Source of the DNA: Falsigemmobacter intermedius
GTDB taxonomy: Bacteria > Pseudomonadota > Alphaproteobacteria > Rhodobacterales > Rhodobacteraceae
Direction: 5' to 3'
DNA: 64,000 bases
Assembly (NCBI RefSeq): GCF_004054105.1
Contig: NZ_SBLC01000006.1
Location: 62,001-126,000 of the forward strand
Positions within the stretch are counted from its first letter, which is position 1. Each line of letters starts with the position of its first letter. This document shows, in pieces, positions 29,357-38,361 of this stretch. The notes beneath the pieces were generated by a model, which saw only the letters and a program-made list of their open reading frames with translations, was not told where the DNA came from and did no database searches. Both the position numbers and the translations under genes were made by a program.

Positions 29357-30430
29357 TTGGAAGCATCCGATATTGTCATCATCGGCGGCGGTGTTGCCGG
29401 ACTGACGCTTGCGGCGGAACTGGCGGGCTCTGCGAAAGTCCTGGTGCTCGAGGCTGAGGCGCATTTCGGCTATCACGCCTCGGGCCGCTCGGCGGCGCTT
29501 TATGAGCCGGCCTATGGCGCCCCCGCCGTGCGGGCTTTGACCGAGGCGAGTTTGCCGGCCTATCAGGCCGGGGGCTGGCTCAGCCCCCGGGGTCTGATGC
29601 TGCTGGGGCAGACCGGCGAGGATGAGGGGTTTCGTGCCGATGTTGCGGGCATGAACCTGCAGGAACTGAGCCTTGATGAGGTGCGGGAGATCGTTCCGAT
29701 TCTCAGCCGCAGCGTGGCTTTCGCAGCCTTTTGTGACCGGCCGCAGGATATCGACACCGACCGGCTGATGCAGGATGCGCTGAAGCGGCTGCGCGCAGGC
29801 GGCGGCGCTTTGCGCACGGGGCTGCGGGTGACGGCGATCCGGCGTGACGGAGGAAACTGGCTGGTCACCGCCGGAGATGAGGTTTTCGCGGCGCCGGTCC
29901 TCGTGAATGCTGCCGGGGCCTGGGTCAATGAGATCGCGGCTATGGCCGGGGTCAGCGGGCCGCAGTTTCAACCCTACCGCCGGTCGGTTGCGCGGATTGC
30001 AGCCCCCGGCGGGGCGGATCTGCGCCGCTGGCCGATCTTTTTTGGCATCGGTGAGAGCTGGTATGCCAAGCCCGATGCCGGTGCGCTGATTGTCTCGCCT
30101 GCCGAAGAGACGCCGGTTGGTCCGCATGATGCCTTTTCCGACGATATGGCGCTGGCAGAGGGGCTTGAGCGGTATCAGGCCCATGTCACACCGGAGGTCA
30201 CGCGGCCGCTTGCCACCTGGGGCGGCTTGAGAACTTTCGCGCCCGACAGGGTTCTGGTGATCGGCGAAGACCCCGTTCAGCCGGGCTTTTTCTGGCAGGC
30301 CGGGCAGGGTGGCTATGGTTTTCAGACCGCACCCGGGGCGGCGCGTCTGGGCGCGGATCTGATCCTCGGGCGGGCACCGGAGCTTTCTGCGGATCTGGTC
30401 GCGGCGCTCTCGCCTGCACGCTTTGGCTGA
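29357..30430 (+). CDS. FAD-dependent oxidoreductase (DAO family)
   Basis: A 357-residue D-amino-acid-oxidase-type flavoprotein with GGGVAGLTLAAEL near residues 10-22, FGYHASGRSAALYE, LVNAAGAWVNEIA, and the C-terminal GQGGYGFQTAPG FAD contact. Oxidation of an amine or D-amino acid is expected, possibly D-arginine-dehydrogenase-like. The start is TTG 29357, four bases after the dnaE stop; no in-frame ATG lies nearby and the dinucleotide motif begins almost at once. It therefore depends on dnaE transcription. Confidence 0.85.
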   Translation: MEASDIVIIGGGVAGLTLAAELAGSAKVLVLEAEAHFGYHASGRSAALYEPAYGAPAVRALTEASLPAYQAGGWLSPRGLMLLGQTGEDEGFRADVAGMNLQELSLDEVREIVPILSRSVAFAAFCDRPQDIDTDRLMQDALKRLRAGGGALRTGLRVTAIRRDGGNWLVTAGDEVFAAPVLVNAAGAWVNEIAAMAGVSGPQFQPYRRSVARIAAPGGADLRRWPIFFGIGESWYAKPDAGALIVSPAEETPVGPHDAFSDDMALAEGLERYQAHVTPEVTRPLATWGGLRTFAPDRVLVIGEDPVQPGFFWQAGQGGYGFQTAPGAARLGADLILGRAPELSADLVAALSPARFG

Positions 30431-30528
30431 AAGCTTACTTTTTCGTGAAGCTTAATGCTGTCGCAAAGGGATGACACTTCCGTGAAGCTGCGGCAAAACT
30501 CTCAGACATCCAAGCCGGAGTTCTGAAT

Positions 30529-31314
30529 TTGTTGTCTTACCTGTCCCGCAGTGTCATCGCGCTGTCTCTGGGTCTTCTGGCCGCCTGCGGCGGCGGTCCG
30601 GCCTATCGTCCGCAGGCTCCGGTCTCGCAATATGCACCGCAGTTCGGCGACGTGAAGCCGGTGGACTGGCCCTCAACCCCGCCGCGCCATTATCCGATCC
30701 ACGGCATTGATATATCGCGCTGGAATCAGGGCATTGACTGGCCGGTGGCCCAGGCTGCCGGGGTGTCTTTCGCCTTTATCAAAGCGACCGAGGGCGGGGA
30801 TCATATTGACCCGGAGTTCCGCACCCATTGGGAAAATGCCCGCCGCGCAGGCGTGCCCCGCGGGGCCTATCACTTCTGGTATCACTGCCGCTCGGGGGCC
30901 GAGCAGGCCGAGTGGTTCATCCGCAACGTTCCGCGCGAAGCGGGCGCGCTGCCGCCGGTGCTGGATCTTGAGTGGCCGCGCTCTCGCAACTGCCCGGTGC
31001 GTCCGGATGGGGCGCATGTGCGCCGCGAGGCAGAGGTTTTCCTCAACCGTCTTGAGCGCCATTACGGCCAGCGTCCGCTGGTCTATACCACGCCGGATTT
31101 CTACAAAGACACTGACCTGGGCCGCCTGCGGGCTGAGTTCTGGCTGCGCGCGGTGGCGGATCACCCTTCCTCGGTTTACCCCGGTCAGGCCTGGACCTTC
31201 TGGCAGCACACCGGCACCGGGATTATTCAGGGCATCCCGGGCAAGGTCGATATCAATGCCTTCCGTGGCAACCCGGGCGACTGGGCCGGATGGCTGGCCC
31301 GGCGCCGACAGTAA
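30529..31314 (+). CDS. GH25 (lysozyme M1-like) lipoprotein
   Basis: A glycoside hydrolase family 25 muramidase domain. Its residues include HGIDISRWNQG at about 58-68, PVLDLEWP with the catalytic Asp-x-Glu, and YTTPDFY. The N-terminus is a lipoprotein signal with lipobox LAAC and Cys20, so the protein should be membrane-anchored in the envelope and act on peptidoglycan. Two tandem TTG codons can start it; GGAG eight bases before the first favours 30529. The upstream gap contains a 9-base direct repeat. A strong terminator follows. Confidence 0.9.
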   Translation: MLSYLSRSVIALSLGLLAACGGGPAYRPQAPVSQYAPQFGDVKPVDWPSTPPRHYPIHGIDISRWNQGIDWPVAQAAGVSFAFIKATEGGDHIDPEFRTHWENARRAGVPRGAYHFWYHCRSGAEQAEWFIRNVPREAGALPPVLDLEWPRSRNCPVRPDGAHVRREAEVFLNRLERHYGQRPLVYTTPDFYKDTDLGRLRAEFWLRAVADHPSSVYPGQAWTFWQHTGTGIIQGIPGKVDINAFRGNPGDWAGWLARRRQ

Positions 31315-31324
31315 CGCGCTGAAG

Positions 31325-31364
31325 CGCCGCCCCCCTCCCAAGGAGGGGGGCGGCGGCGTTTTTT
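31325..31364 (+). terminator. Rho-independent terminator after the GH25 gene
   Basis: A 14-bp perfect GC stem (31325-31338 with 31342-31355) and a run of six T residues (31359-31364) lie just after the stop codon. Confidence 0.95.
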
Positions 31365-31422
31365 CTGATGGCGCAGGCTCTCGGGAGGCTTATAGCTGTG
31401 CCAGTTTCAGACGGAGGCCCCC

Positions 31423-32169
31423 ATGATCGTGAAAACTGAGGAAGAGCTTGAGGGCCTGCGCCGGATCGGGCGGATCTGTGCAGAGGTGCGCGACGCCATG
31501 ATCCGCGCCGCCGAGCCGGGGATGACCACTCTGGAACTCGACACTATCGGGCGCGGGCTTCTGGACAAAGCCGGTGCGGTTTCGGCCCCGGAAAGCACCT
31601 ATAATTTTCCCGGTGCGACCTGCATCAGCGTCAATGAAGAGACCGCCCATGGCATTCCTGGCCCGCGCGTTCTGAAGGCCGGGGATCTGGTGAATGTGGA
31701 TGTCTCTGCCTCAAAGGACGGGTTTTTCGCCGATACCGGTGCCAGCTTTGTCCTGCCCGAGGCCAGGCCGGTGCTGGAGCAGCTTTGCCGTGACGGCAAA
31801 AAGGCCATGGATCTCGGCATTGCTCAGGTCCGGGGCGGGCAGCCGCTCAATGCCATCGGGATCGCTGTGGGGCGCTTTGCGAAATCAAAGGGCTATACGC
31901 TGATCTGCAATCTGGCGAGCCATGGGATCGGGCGGGGTCTGCATGAATACCCCGAAGAGATTGCCACCTGGCCTGACAAACATGACCGCCGCGTCATTGC
32001 CAAAGGCCTCGTTCTGACGGTTGAGCCCTTCCTCTCGCGCGGCGGGCGCGAGGCAGTGCAGGGCCGCGACGGCTGGACGCTTTATGCCTCTCCGCAGGCG
32101 CCCACGGTGCAATATGAGCATACGGTTGTGGCGACCGATAAAGGCGCGATCATCCTGACGAAGATCTGA
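31423..32169 (+). CDS. map: Methionine aminopeptidase type I
   Basis: It removes the initiator methionine from nascent proteins. The 248-residue pita-bread fold shows every metal ligand: Asp93, Asp104, His167 (SHGIGRGLHEYP), Glu201 (TVEPFL) and Glu232 (QYEHTVV), plus the substrate His76 in TAHGIPG. ACGGAGG precedes the ATG. It is transcribed alone between two strong terminators. Confidence 0.97.
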   Translation: MIVKTEEELEGLRRIGRICAEVRDAMIRAAEPGMTTLELDTIGRGLLDKAGAVSAPESTYNFPGATCISVNEETAHGIPGPRVLKAGDLVNVDVSASKDGFFADTGASFVLPEARPVLEQLCRDGKKAMDLGIAQVRGGQPLNAIGIAVGRFAKSKGYTLICNLASHGIGRGLHEYPEEIATWPDKHDRRVIAKGLVLTVEPFLSRGGREAVQGRDGWTLYASPQAPTVQYEHTVVATDKGAIILTKI

Positions 32170-32171
32170 CG

Positions 32172-32199
32172 AAAAAGGCCGGGGAACGCCCCGGCCTTT
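32172..32199. terminator. Bidirectional terminator between map and hflX
   Basis: AAAGGCCGGGG (32174-32184) pairs with CCCCGGCCTTT (32189-32199) across AACG. T runs follow on both strands, serving the convergent map and hflX transcripts. Confidence 0.92.
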
Positions 32200-32202
32200 C
32201 GC

Positions 32203-33486
32203 TTAGAGATTGCGGAACTGCTGTTCCTGTTTCGCGGTCCAGAGGGCGGTGATTTTCCACCCCTCTTCCGTTTGTTCCTCTTCTTCGACCAGGCCGCGCT
32301 CATGCAGCCAGGCGCGGCGGCGGCCCTCGGCAAAGCTGAGGTTCAGGCTGCGGTGGTGGCGCTCTTCGCCGAGATGGTCATTGACCACGTCGAGAAGGTG
32401 ATCCACCCCCACACCGGTCCAGGCCGAGAGCGTCAGCACATCAGGACGGATCGCGGCATTGGCAAGCGTGCTTTCGCGGCTGACCGGATCCAGAAGATCC
32501 AGCTTGTTCCAGACCTCAAGCACCGGCACCTCTTTGCGCAGGCCCAGCGAGGACAGGATCTCGCGCACGTCTTCGGCCTGTTCCGCGGTCTCCGGGTGCG
32601 AGATGTCGCGGACGTGGAGCACCAGATCAGCCTCCAGCACCTCTTCCAGCGTGGCGCGAAAAGCAGCCACAAGCTGGTGCGGCAGGTCTGAGATAAAGCC
32701 CACGGTGTCCGAGAGGATGATCCGCCGACCCGAGGGCAGCACAACCCCGCGCATGGTCGGGTCGAGCGTGGCAAAGAGCATGTCTTTGGCCAGCACATCC
32801 GCCCCGGTCATGCGATTGAAAAGCGTGGATTTTCCGGCGTTGGTATAGCCGGCCAGCGCCACAATGGGGAAGGGCACCTTGCGGCGGGCGGCGCGGTGCA
32901 GCTCGCGAGTCTTGACCACCTTCTCAAGCTGGCGCCTGAGGCGGATCACCTGCTCGTCAATAGCGCGGCGGTCGCTTTCGATCTGCGTCTCACCAGGACC
33001 GCCGACGAAGCCAAAGCCGCCCCGCTGACGCTCAAGGTGGGTCCAGGCGCGGACAAGCCGCGTGCGCTGATAGCTCAGCGCCGCAAGCTCAACCTGAAGC
33101 ACACCTTCGCGGGTGCGCGCCCGATCGGCGAAGATCTCAAGGATCAGACCGGTGCGGTCGAGAAGCTTGACGCCCCATTCTTTTTCAAGGTTGCGCTGCT
33201 GCACCGGGGTCACGGGGCCGTCGATCAGCACCAGATCCACTTCGGCCTCTTCGAGGCGCTGTTTGATCTCTGCGATCTTGCCCGAACCAAAGAGGAAGCC
33301 GGGGATGCCCTTGCTCAGGCGCACGACTTCAGAGCCGACCACCTCAAGCTCGGGCATGGCGGCGGCCAGCGATACAGCTTCGGCCAGGCGGTGCTCAGGC
33401 AGCCGCCGGCCGGGATCATTTTTGCGGTCCGGGTGGATCACCCAGGCGCGGGTGATCTGGTCACCCTGTTCGATCTGGAAGTTCAA
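32203..33486 (-). CDS. hflX: GTPase HflX
   Basis: A ribosome-associated GTPase that rescues or splits stalled 70S ribosomes under stress. The 427-residue protein has the HflX-specific N-domain ([27 protein letters not shown]) and a linker ([16 protein letters not shown]). The G domain has G1 [10 protein letters not shown]3 DTVGF and G4 NKLD. The start is TTG 33486, overlapping the hfq stop as TTGA, the classical hfq-hflX coupling. Confidence 0.96.
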   Translation of the reverse strand: MNFQIEQGDQITRAWVIHPDRKNDPGRRLPEHRLAEAVSLAAAMPELEVVGSEVVRLSKGIPGFLFGSGKIAEIKQRLEEAEVDLVLIDGPVTPVQQRNLEKEWGVKLLDRTGLILEIFADRARTREGVLQVELAALSYQRTRLVRAWTHLERQRGGFGFVGGPGETQIESDRRAIDEQVIRLRRQLEKVVKTRELHRAARRKVPFPIVALAGYTNAGKSTLFNRMTGADVLAKDMLFATLDPTMRGVVLPSGRRIILSDTVGFISDLPHQLVAAFRATLEEVLEADLVLHVRDISHPETAEQAEDVREILSSLGLRKEVPVLEVWNKLDLLDPVSRESTLANAAIRPDVLTLSAWTGVGVDHLLDVVNDHLGEERHHRSLNLSFAEGRRRAWLHERGLVEEEEQTEEGWKITALWTAKQEQQFRNL

Positions 33487-33716
33487 TCGTCGCCTTCATA
33501 CAGGCTGATGGGCTGACCGGGCATGATGGTCGAAATCGCATGCTTATAGACAAGCTGCGACTGGCCATCGCGGCGCAGCAGCACACAGAAGTTGTCAAAC
33601 CAGGTGATGACGCCCTGCAGCTTCACACCATTGATCAGGAAAATCGTAACCGGAATTTTGGCTTTGCGGACGTGGTTCAGGAATGCGTCCTGCAGGTTCT
33701 GCTTATCGCCAGCCAT
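33483..33716 (-). CDS. hfq: RNA chaperone Hfq
   Basis: A hexameric Sm-like protein that pairs small RNAs with mRNAs. The 77-residue protein covers only the Sm core: N-terminal [19 protein letters not shown], Sm1 with [14 protein letters not shown], and Sm2 LVYKHAIST. Its tail is short, as in alphaproteobacteria. Conserved Gln8 and the YKHAI proximal RNA-binding site are present. It lies 114 bp downstream of trkH on the same strand and is coupled to hflX. Confidence 0.98.
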   Translation of the reverse strand: MAGDKQNLQDAFLNHVRKAKIPVTIFLINGVKLQGVITWFDNFCVLLRRDGQSQLVYKHAISTIMPGQPISLYEGDD

Positions 33717-33830
33717 TTTGCTGCTGCCCTTTTTTTCGCGTTCTTCTTGGCGTTGCCGCGGGTTTCCTCCCGGCTGACAGCCAATATGGTATGCAACGGG
33801 CGGACTTTCCAGCCCAAAATCAAAGAAGTC

Positions 33831-35369
33831 TCAGCGCCGCCAGGCCTGGGGCATGGCAAACGCAATCAATGCAAGGGTTTCAAGGCGGCCAAGGATCATG
33901 CCCGCTGCAAGCACAACACGCGGACCGCTTTCAAGATCCTGCCAGCGGATCTCTGAAATCCGGCTGATATCGGCCATTGGTCCGGTCCCGCTGAGCGCAG
34001 AGGCGGACAACAGGATCGCCGCCTCAAAGTCGAGGCCCATGGCGGCGAGAATGAGGTTCATGGCCCCCAGTGTCAGGGCAAAAAGGATGAAAAAGACAAA
34101 GGCGATAAAGGCGCCTTCCGTGCGGATATGGCGGGCAAAGGCCCCGCCGCCCGCCACCGAAGAGGGTTCTGAGAGGCGTTCAAGCTCGCGCCGGCCGAGG
34201 CTCCAGAGCGCATAGATCCGAAGAAGCTTCACGCCCCCGGTGGTCGTGGCCACGCCCCCCCCGATCATGGCCAGCCCGAGAAGGAACAGGCCCGGCTCCT
34301 CCATCCCCGACCAGATCCGCGTCAACGGCCAGGCGGCGCTGTCAAAGCCCGTGGTGGTCATGAAAGACAGTGTGGTGAAGACCGCCCCCCAAAGGGCGCT
34401 CAGGCTGCGCATCAGATTGAGGGTGTCATGCTCGGTCAGTTCGCTCAGCCCGTGACGAAACGCCAGAGCGGCCGGAACGGCGATCAGGATCACCAGGGCG
34501 GTGCGCAGCTCCGGATCACGGCGCAGCGGAAAATCGACCCGCGCCTGGGGCGCACCCGGCAAAAACCGCCGGGACAGCGCCAGCGTCAGCCCGGCAAAGA
34601 TCACCACCTCCCCTGCAAAGCCTGAAGGGGCCGACGAAAAGCGGTCCAGCGGCGTGATGCCGGAGGTGGAGATCGTCCCCATGGCATGCATCAGCGCCGT
34701 CAGTTCCGTGTCGCCCGCGATCAGAAGCGCCGCCCAGAGGCAGGCGGTGATTCCGAGCCAGGCGGGCAGCAGCGCCAGAGCATGTTCAAAAAGCCGGTCC
34801 GCGGGCTCGGCTTCGGTGCCCTCATAATTGCGGCTCAGACCCGCGGGGCGGCCAAAGGCGCGGGGGGCATAAAGCTCAAAGCCGCCGATGTTCAGCGGTG
34901 CCAGGATGGCTGAAGCCGAGACCAGCACGAAAAAGCCGCCCGCCCAGCCCACAAGGCCGCGCCACAGATGCACGGGTCCCGGCAGCTCATGGGCCGGAAT
35001 GATGGTGGCCCCGGTGGTGGTGAAGCCCGAGATCATCTCAAACCAGGCCTGCCCGAAAGTCAGATCCGGCACCGCCTGAACCATGGGCAGCGCCAGCAAC
35101 GGGGGCAGGGCAAGGCAGGCCCCGGCGAGGCTGCGCAGATGGCTGCGCGCCGGGCTGCGGGGGCGAAATCCCCAGGTGGCGATGCCCAGAAAGAGCCCCA
35201 GGATCAGCAGGGCCGTGGCCGAATAGAAAAAGGCCCGCGCCACCGCAGGAAGTCCGGTGACCGAGGCATGAACCGCCGGCACCAGCATCAGGCTCGCTGA
35301 GACCAGCAGCATCACCACCGGCAGCGGCAGGGGATAGCGGCGCAACGGGGTCAGGGCGCGGGCGGGCAT
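33831..35369 (-). CDS. trkH: Trk potassium uptake transmembrane protein TrkH
   Basis: This is the potassium-translocating inner-membrane subunit. The 512-residue protein has repeated membrane-pore-membrane units with filter-like segments SGFTTTGATII, MGTISTSGITP, LSFMTTTGFDS and ASALSGTGPM, matching four P-loops. It starts three bases after trkA, so the gating subunit and channel are made together. The frame shows no damage. Confidence 0.94.
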   Translation of the reverse strand: MPARALTPLRRYPLPLPVVMLLVSASLMLVPAVHASVTGLPAVARAFFYSATALLILGLFLGIATWGFRPRSPARSHLRSLAGACLALPPLLALPMVQAVPDLTFGQAWFEMISGFTTTGATIIPAHELPGPVHLWRGLVGWAGGFFVLVSASAILAPLNIGGFELYAPRAFGRPAGLSRNYEGTEAEPADRLFEHALALLPAWLGITACLWAALLIAGDTELTALMHAMGTISTSGITPLDRFSSAPSGFAGEVVIFAGLTLALSRRFLPGAPQARVDFPLRRDPELRTALVILIAVPAALAFRHGLSELTEHDTLNLMRSLSALWGAVFTTLSFMTTTGFDSAAWPLTRIWSGMEEPGLFLLGLAMIGGGVATTTGGVKLLRIYALWSLGRRELERLSEPSSVAGGGAFARHIRTEGAFIAFVFFILFALTLGAMNLILAAMGLDFEAAILLSASALSGTGPMADISRISEIRWQDLESGPRVVLAAGMILGRLETLALIAFAMPQAWRR

Positions 35370-35372
35370 GGC

Positions 35373-36749
35373 TCAGAAGTAATCGACCGAGACCTGAAGC
35401 AGACGCTCCACCTCGGGGATGTCAGAGGCCATGACGAAGAGGGTGATCATATCCCCCTCTGACACCCGCAGATCGGGGTGGGGGCGCAGCACCTCGCCGC
35501 CTTTGCGGATCATGCCGATCATCACGCCTTCGGGCAGGGGCATATCCCCGATCAGCTTTCCGGCAAGAAGTGAGGTCGAGAGGACCTGCGCCTCAATCAC
35601 CTCAGCCGCCCCGTCCTCGATCGAATAGATCGCGCGGACCCGGCCGTGGCGGATGTGTTTGAGGATCGAGGACACCGTAGTCGAGCGCGGGTTGATCCAG
35701 GCATCGACATCAAGCGCCTCCGTCAGCGGCACCATGGTCGGATCGTTGATCAGCGCGATGGACATGCGGCAGCCCATCTGCCGCGCCCGGACCGAGACGA
35801 GCAGGTTGGTGCGGTCGTCTTCGGTCAGCACCAGCACCGCATCGGCGCGGTCGATATCGGCTTCTTCCAGCAGATCCCGGTCCAGCCCGTCCCCATTGAG
35901 CACGATGGAGCGGTTCAACTCATCGGCGACGACCTCGGCCCGCGCGCGGTTGCGCTCAATCAGGCGGACGCGGATGCGGTCGGGGCGGGCCTCCAGGGCC
36001 TTAGCGACGCTGAGGCCCACATTGCCCGCGCCGACAATCACCACCCTTTTGCGCGGCCCCGGCGATTTGCCGAAAATCTCCAGCGTCCGCGAGACGTCAT
36101 CAGCATGGGAAAAGACATAGATGCGGTCGCCTGCAAGCAGCTGGTCCCCCGCCTCGGGCGCGAAGAGGCGCTGCTCGCGGCGGATGCCCACGACCACGGC
36201 GCGCAGACTGGGAAAGAGATCCGACAGATGCCGCAGCGGCGTGTTCAGAACCGGGCAGTCCTCTTCCAGCGCCAGCCCCAGCAGGCGGGCGCGGTTGTCG
36301 AGGAAGGCTTCCGTATCAAAAGCTGTCGGGGCCTCAATGCGCTGCAGCGCGGCCTCTGCCACCTCAACCTCCGGCGAGATGATGACATCGATCGGCAGAT
36401 GGTCTGAGCGGTAGAGGTTGGAGTTCAGCGCATCGAGATAGGCGGCGGTGCGAAGCCTTGCGATTTTGCGCGGCACCCGGAACATCGAATGGGCCATTTG
36501 GCAGACGACCATATTCACTTCATCCGAATGGGTCGCGGCGATGATCATATCCACGTCCTGCGCCCCGGCCCGGGCCAGCACATCGGGATGGGAGGCAAAG
36601 CCCGTAAAGCCCTGGACGTCCAGCACCTCCGCTGCGCGGCGGATCAGTTCGGGATTGGTGTCGATCAGGGTGACGTCATTGCCCTCACCCGAGAGATGGC
36701 GCGCGATCTGCCAGCCGACCTGGCCCGCGCCGCAGATGATCACTTTCAC
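35373..36749 (-). CDS. trkA: Trk potassium uptake regulatory protein TrkA
   Basis: This is the cytosolic NAD(H)/nucleotide-binding gating ring for TrkH. The 458-residue protein has two RCK_N-RCK_C repeats, the first starting VIICGAGQVGWQIARHL and the second RVVIVGAGNVGLSVAKAL, each with a GxGxxG motif. The start is GTG 36749, overlapping the cytochrome c stop as GTGA. trkH follows after three bases. Confidence 0.96.
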   Translation of the reverse strand: MKVIICGAGQVGWQIARHLSGEGNDVTLIDTNPELIRRAAEVLDVQGFTGFASHPDVLARAGAQDVDMIIAATHSDEVNMVVCQMAHSMFRVPRKIARLRTAAYLDALNSNLYRSDHLPIDVIISPEVEVAEAALQRIEAPTAFDTEAFLDNRARLLGLALEEDCPVLNTPLRHLSDLFPSLRAVVVGIRREQRLFAPEAGDQLLAGDRIYVFSHADDVSRTLEIFGKSPGPRKRVVIVGAGNVGLSVAKALEARPDRIRVRLIERNRARAEVVADELNRSIVLNGDGLDRDLLEEADIDRADAVLVLTEDDRTNLLVSVRARQMGCRMSIALINDPTMVPLTEALDVDAWINPRSTTVSSILKHIRHGRVRAIYSIEDGAAEVIEAQVLSTSLLAGKLIGDMPLPEGVMIGMIRKGGEVLRPHPDLRVSEGDMITLFVMASDIPEVERLLQVSVDYF

Positions 36750-37657
36750 GGGGTCGCAACTTTCGGGCCGGGGACTTTTTGCAGGTAATCGGCCACGGCC
36801 TTACGATCCGCCTCCGGCAATTTCGCGTAATTGTCGACGACCAGCGCCATATGACCTCCTACGCTGTCGTAATCGGGAGTCATGCCGCTGGACAGGAAGC
36901 CTGCGACCTCCGCCGCGCTCCACCCAAGGCCGGGGCCGGTGATGTCGGGGACGCGCCCTTTGCCGGAGATATCCGGCCCGCCCTGGAGATAACGGCTCAT
37001 ATCCGGCGCGCCGGTCAGCCCGTTGCGCGGCGTGTGGCACTCGCTGCAATGGCCCAGCACTTCGACCAGATATCTTCCGCGCAGTTCTGAGACGTTGAAA
37101 TCCTGAGCGGCCAGCACCGGCGCACCCTCGCGGGCGAAGGCGAATTTCCAAAGGCCAATGGCGCGGCGGAAATGCAGCGGCAAAAACAACTCATGTTTCT
37201 GCGATGGCCTGTCCGAGACGGGCAGGGTCCGCAGATAGGCGTCAAGATCAACCAGATCGCGCGGGGTCATGCCGGCATAGCTGTCCCAGGGAAAGGCGGG
37301 GTAATAATGCTCTCCCTCAGGCGAGACGCCCTTCATCACTGCATTCGCCAGATCCGTCACCCCCCAGGAGCCGATCCCCTCAGTCGGATGGGGAGAGATA
37401 TTGGGAGCGATGAAGGTGCCATAGGGCGTTTCAAACCGCTGCCCGCCGGAGAGGACGAGTTTGTCTTCGCCCGTGGCACCGGGGGCGGCATGGCACGAGC
37501 CGCAGCCGGCGGCCAGGAAGACCGCCTCGCCCCGGGTCGCATCAGCATCGGCGATTTTAAAGCGGTATCCTTCAACTTCAGAGGGCTCCGTCACGACCCA
37601 GAACACCGCACCACCCAGAAGGGCAGTGACGAGGAGAGAGGGGATCAGTTTTGCCAT
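36746..37657 (-). CDS. Diheme cytochrome c, membrane-anchored
   Basis: A 303-residue protein with an N-terminal membrane anchor or signal (about residues 5-23) and two CxxCH motifs: Cys52/Cys55/His56 and Cys204/Cys207/His208. The PYGTFIAPNISPHPTEGIG segment resembles cytochrome c subunits of periplasmic alcohol or gluconate dehydrogenases, but no dehydrogenase is adjacent, so the redox partner is unknown. ATG 37657 has GGAG five bases before it; the open frame to 37906 runs back into hpt and is not used. Its stop overlaps the trkA start. Confidence 0.88.
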   Translation of the reverse strand: MAKLIPSLLVTALLGGAVFWVVTEPSEVEGYRFKIADADATRGEAVFLAAGCGSCHAAPGATGEDKLVLSGGQRFETPYGTFIAPNISPHPTEGIGSWGVTDLANAVMKGVSPEGEHYYPAFPWDSYAGMTPRDLVDLDAYLRTLPVSDRPSQKHELFLPLHFRRAIGLWKFAFAREGAPVLAAQDFNVSELRGRYLVEVLGHCSECHTPRNGLTGAPDMSRYLQGGPDISGKGRVPDITGPGLGWSAAEVAGFLSSGMTPDYDSVGGHMALVVDNYAKLPEADRKAVADYLQKVPGPKVATP

Positions 37658-37720
37658 GACGTCTCCGGGCCGTTTCACTCTATTGTGCCAAAGCAGACTG
37701 CCCGGGTCGAGGGGGAAGCG

Positions 37721-37743
37721 AAAAGGGGCCCGCAGGCCCCTTT
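37721..37743 (-). terminator. Terminator after hpt
   Basis: On the minus strand a 9-bp stem (37735-37743 with 37722-37730, four-base loop) is followed by TTTT. It separates hpt from the cytochrome c-trkAH unit. Confidence 0.85.
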
Positions 37744-37745
37744 GA

Positions 37746-38288
37746 TCACTCTTCGGTGAAGCGCACCTTGCCGATATAGGGCAGGTTGCGGTTGCGCTGA
37801 CCGTAATCGATGCCGTAGCCGACGACGAATTCATCGGGGATCTCAAATCCGGTCCAGTTGGCGCGCATATCCACTTCACGGCGCGAGGGCTTGTCCAGCA
37901 GCGCACAGATCTGCAGACGGCGCGGCTGGCGCGACAACAGCAGGTTCTTCACGTGGTGCAGCGTAAAGCCGGTGTCGACGATGTCTTCCACCACCAGCAC
38001 GTCACGCCCCGCGATCTCGCCGCGCAGGTCTTTCAGAATCCGCACTTCCTTCGAGGAGGTCATGCCATCGCCGTAAGACGAGGCTTCAAGGAAATCCACC
38101 TCGACCGGCAGTTTGATTTCACGCACCAGATCGGCGATGAAAATGAACGAGCCGCGCAGCAGACCAACGACCACCAGCTTATCGGTGTCGTGATAATAGG
38201 CGGTAATCTCACTCGCGAGTTCCTCGACCCTGGCCGCAATCGACTTGGCCGAGATCATCTGATCAATCACATATGGGTTCTGAGACAT
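37746..38288 (-). CDS. hpt: Hypoxanthine phosphoribosyltransferase
   Basis: It salvages hypoxanthine (and guanine) with PRPP. The 180-residue protein has the type I PRTase PRPP loop [11 protein letters not shown] at about residues 96-106. It also has [13 protein letters not shown], the flexible loop [10 protein letters not shown], and [21 protein letters not shown] near the C-terminus. AAGGGGCGG precedes the ATG. It is divergent from the COQ10-like gene across 73 bp. Confidence 0.96.
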   Translation of the reverse strand: MSQNPYVIDQMISAKSIAARVEELASEITAYYHDTDKLVVVGLLRGSFIFIADLVREIKLPVEVDFLEASSYGDGMTSSKEVRILKDLRGEIAGRDVLVVEDIVDTGFTLHHVKNLLLSRQPRRLQICALLDKPSRREVDMRANWTGFEIPDEFVVGYGIDYGQRNRNLPYIGKVRFTEE

Positions 38289-38317
38289 GACCGCCCCTTG
38301 ATTTCATCGGTCGTTCG

Positions 38318-38346
38318 CATCTAGAGCAGGTCGGACTTTTAAGCAA
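38318..38346 (-). promoter_or_regulatory. Candidate hpt promoter
   Basis: On the minus strand TTGCTT (38346-38341) and TAGATG (38323-38318) are 17 bases apart, in the 73-bp divergent gap before hpt. The -10 match is poor, so the call relies on position and spacing. Confidence 0.28.
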
Positions 38347-38361
38347 CCGGGCAGCACAGCT

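Noticed and set aside
30431-31320. GH25 lysozyme as evidence of a prophage
   Set aside because: No holin, spanin, tail or integrase genes nearby, and the lipoprotein signal argues for a cellular enzyme.
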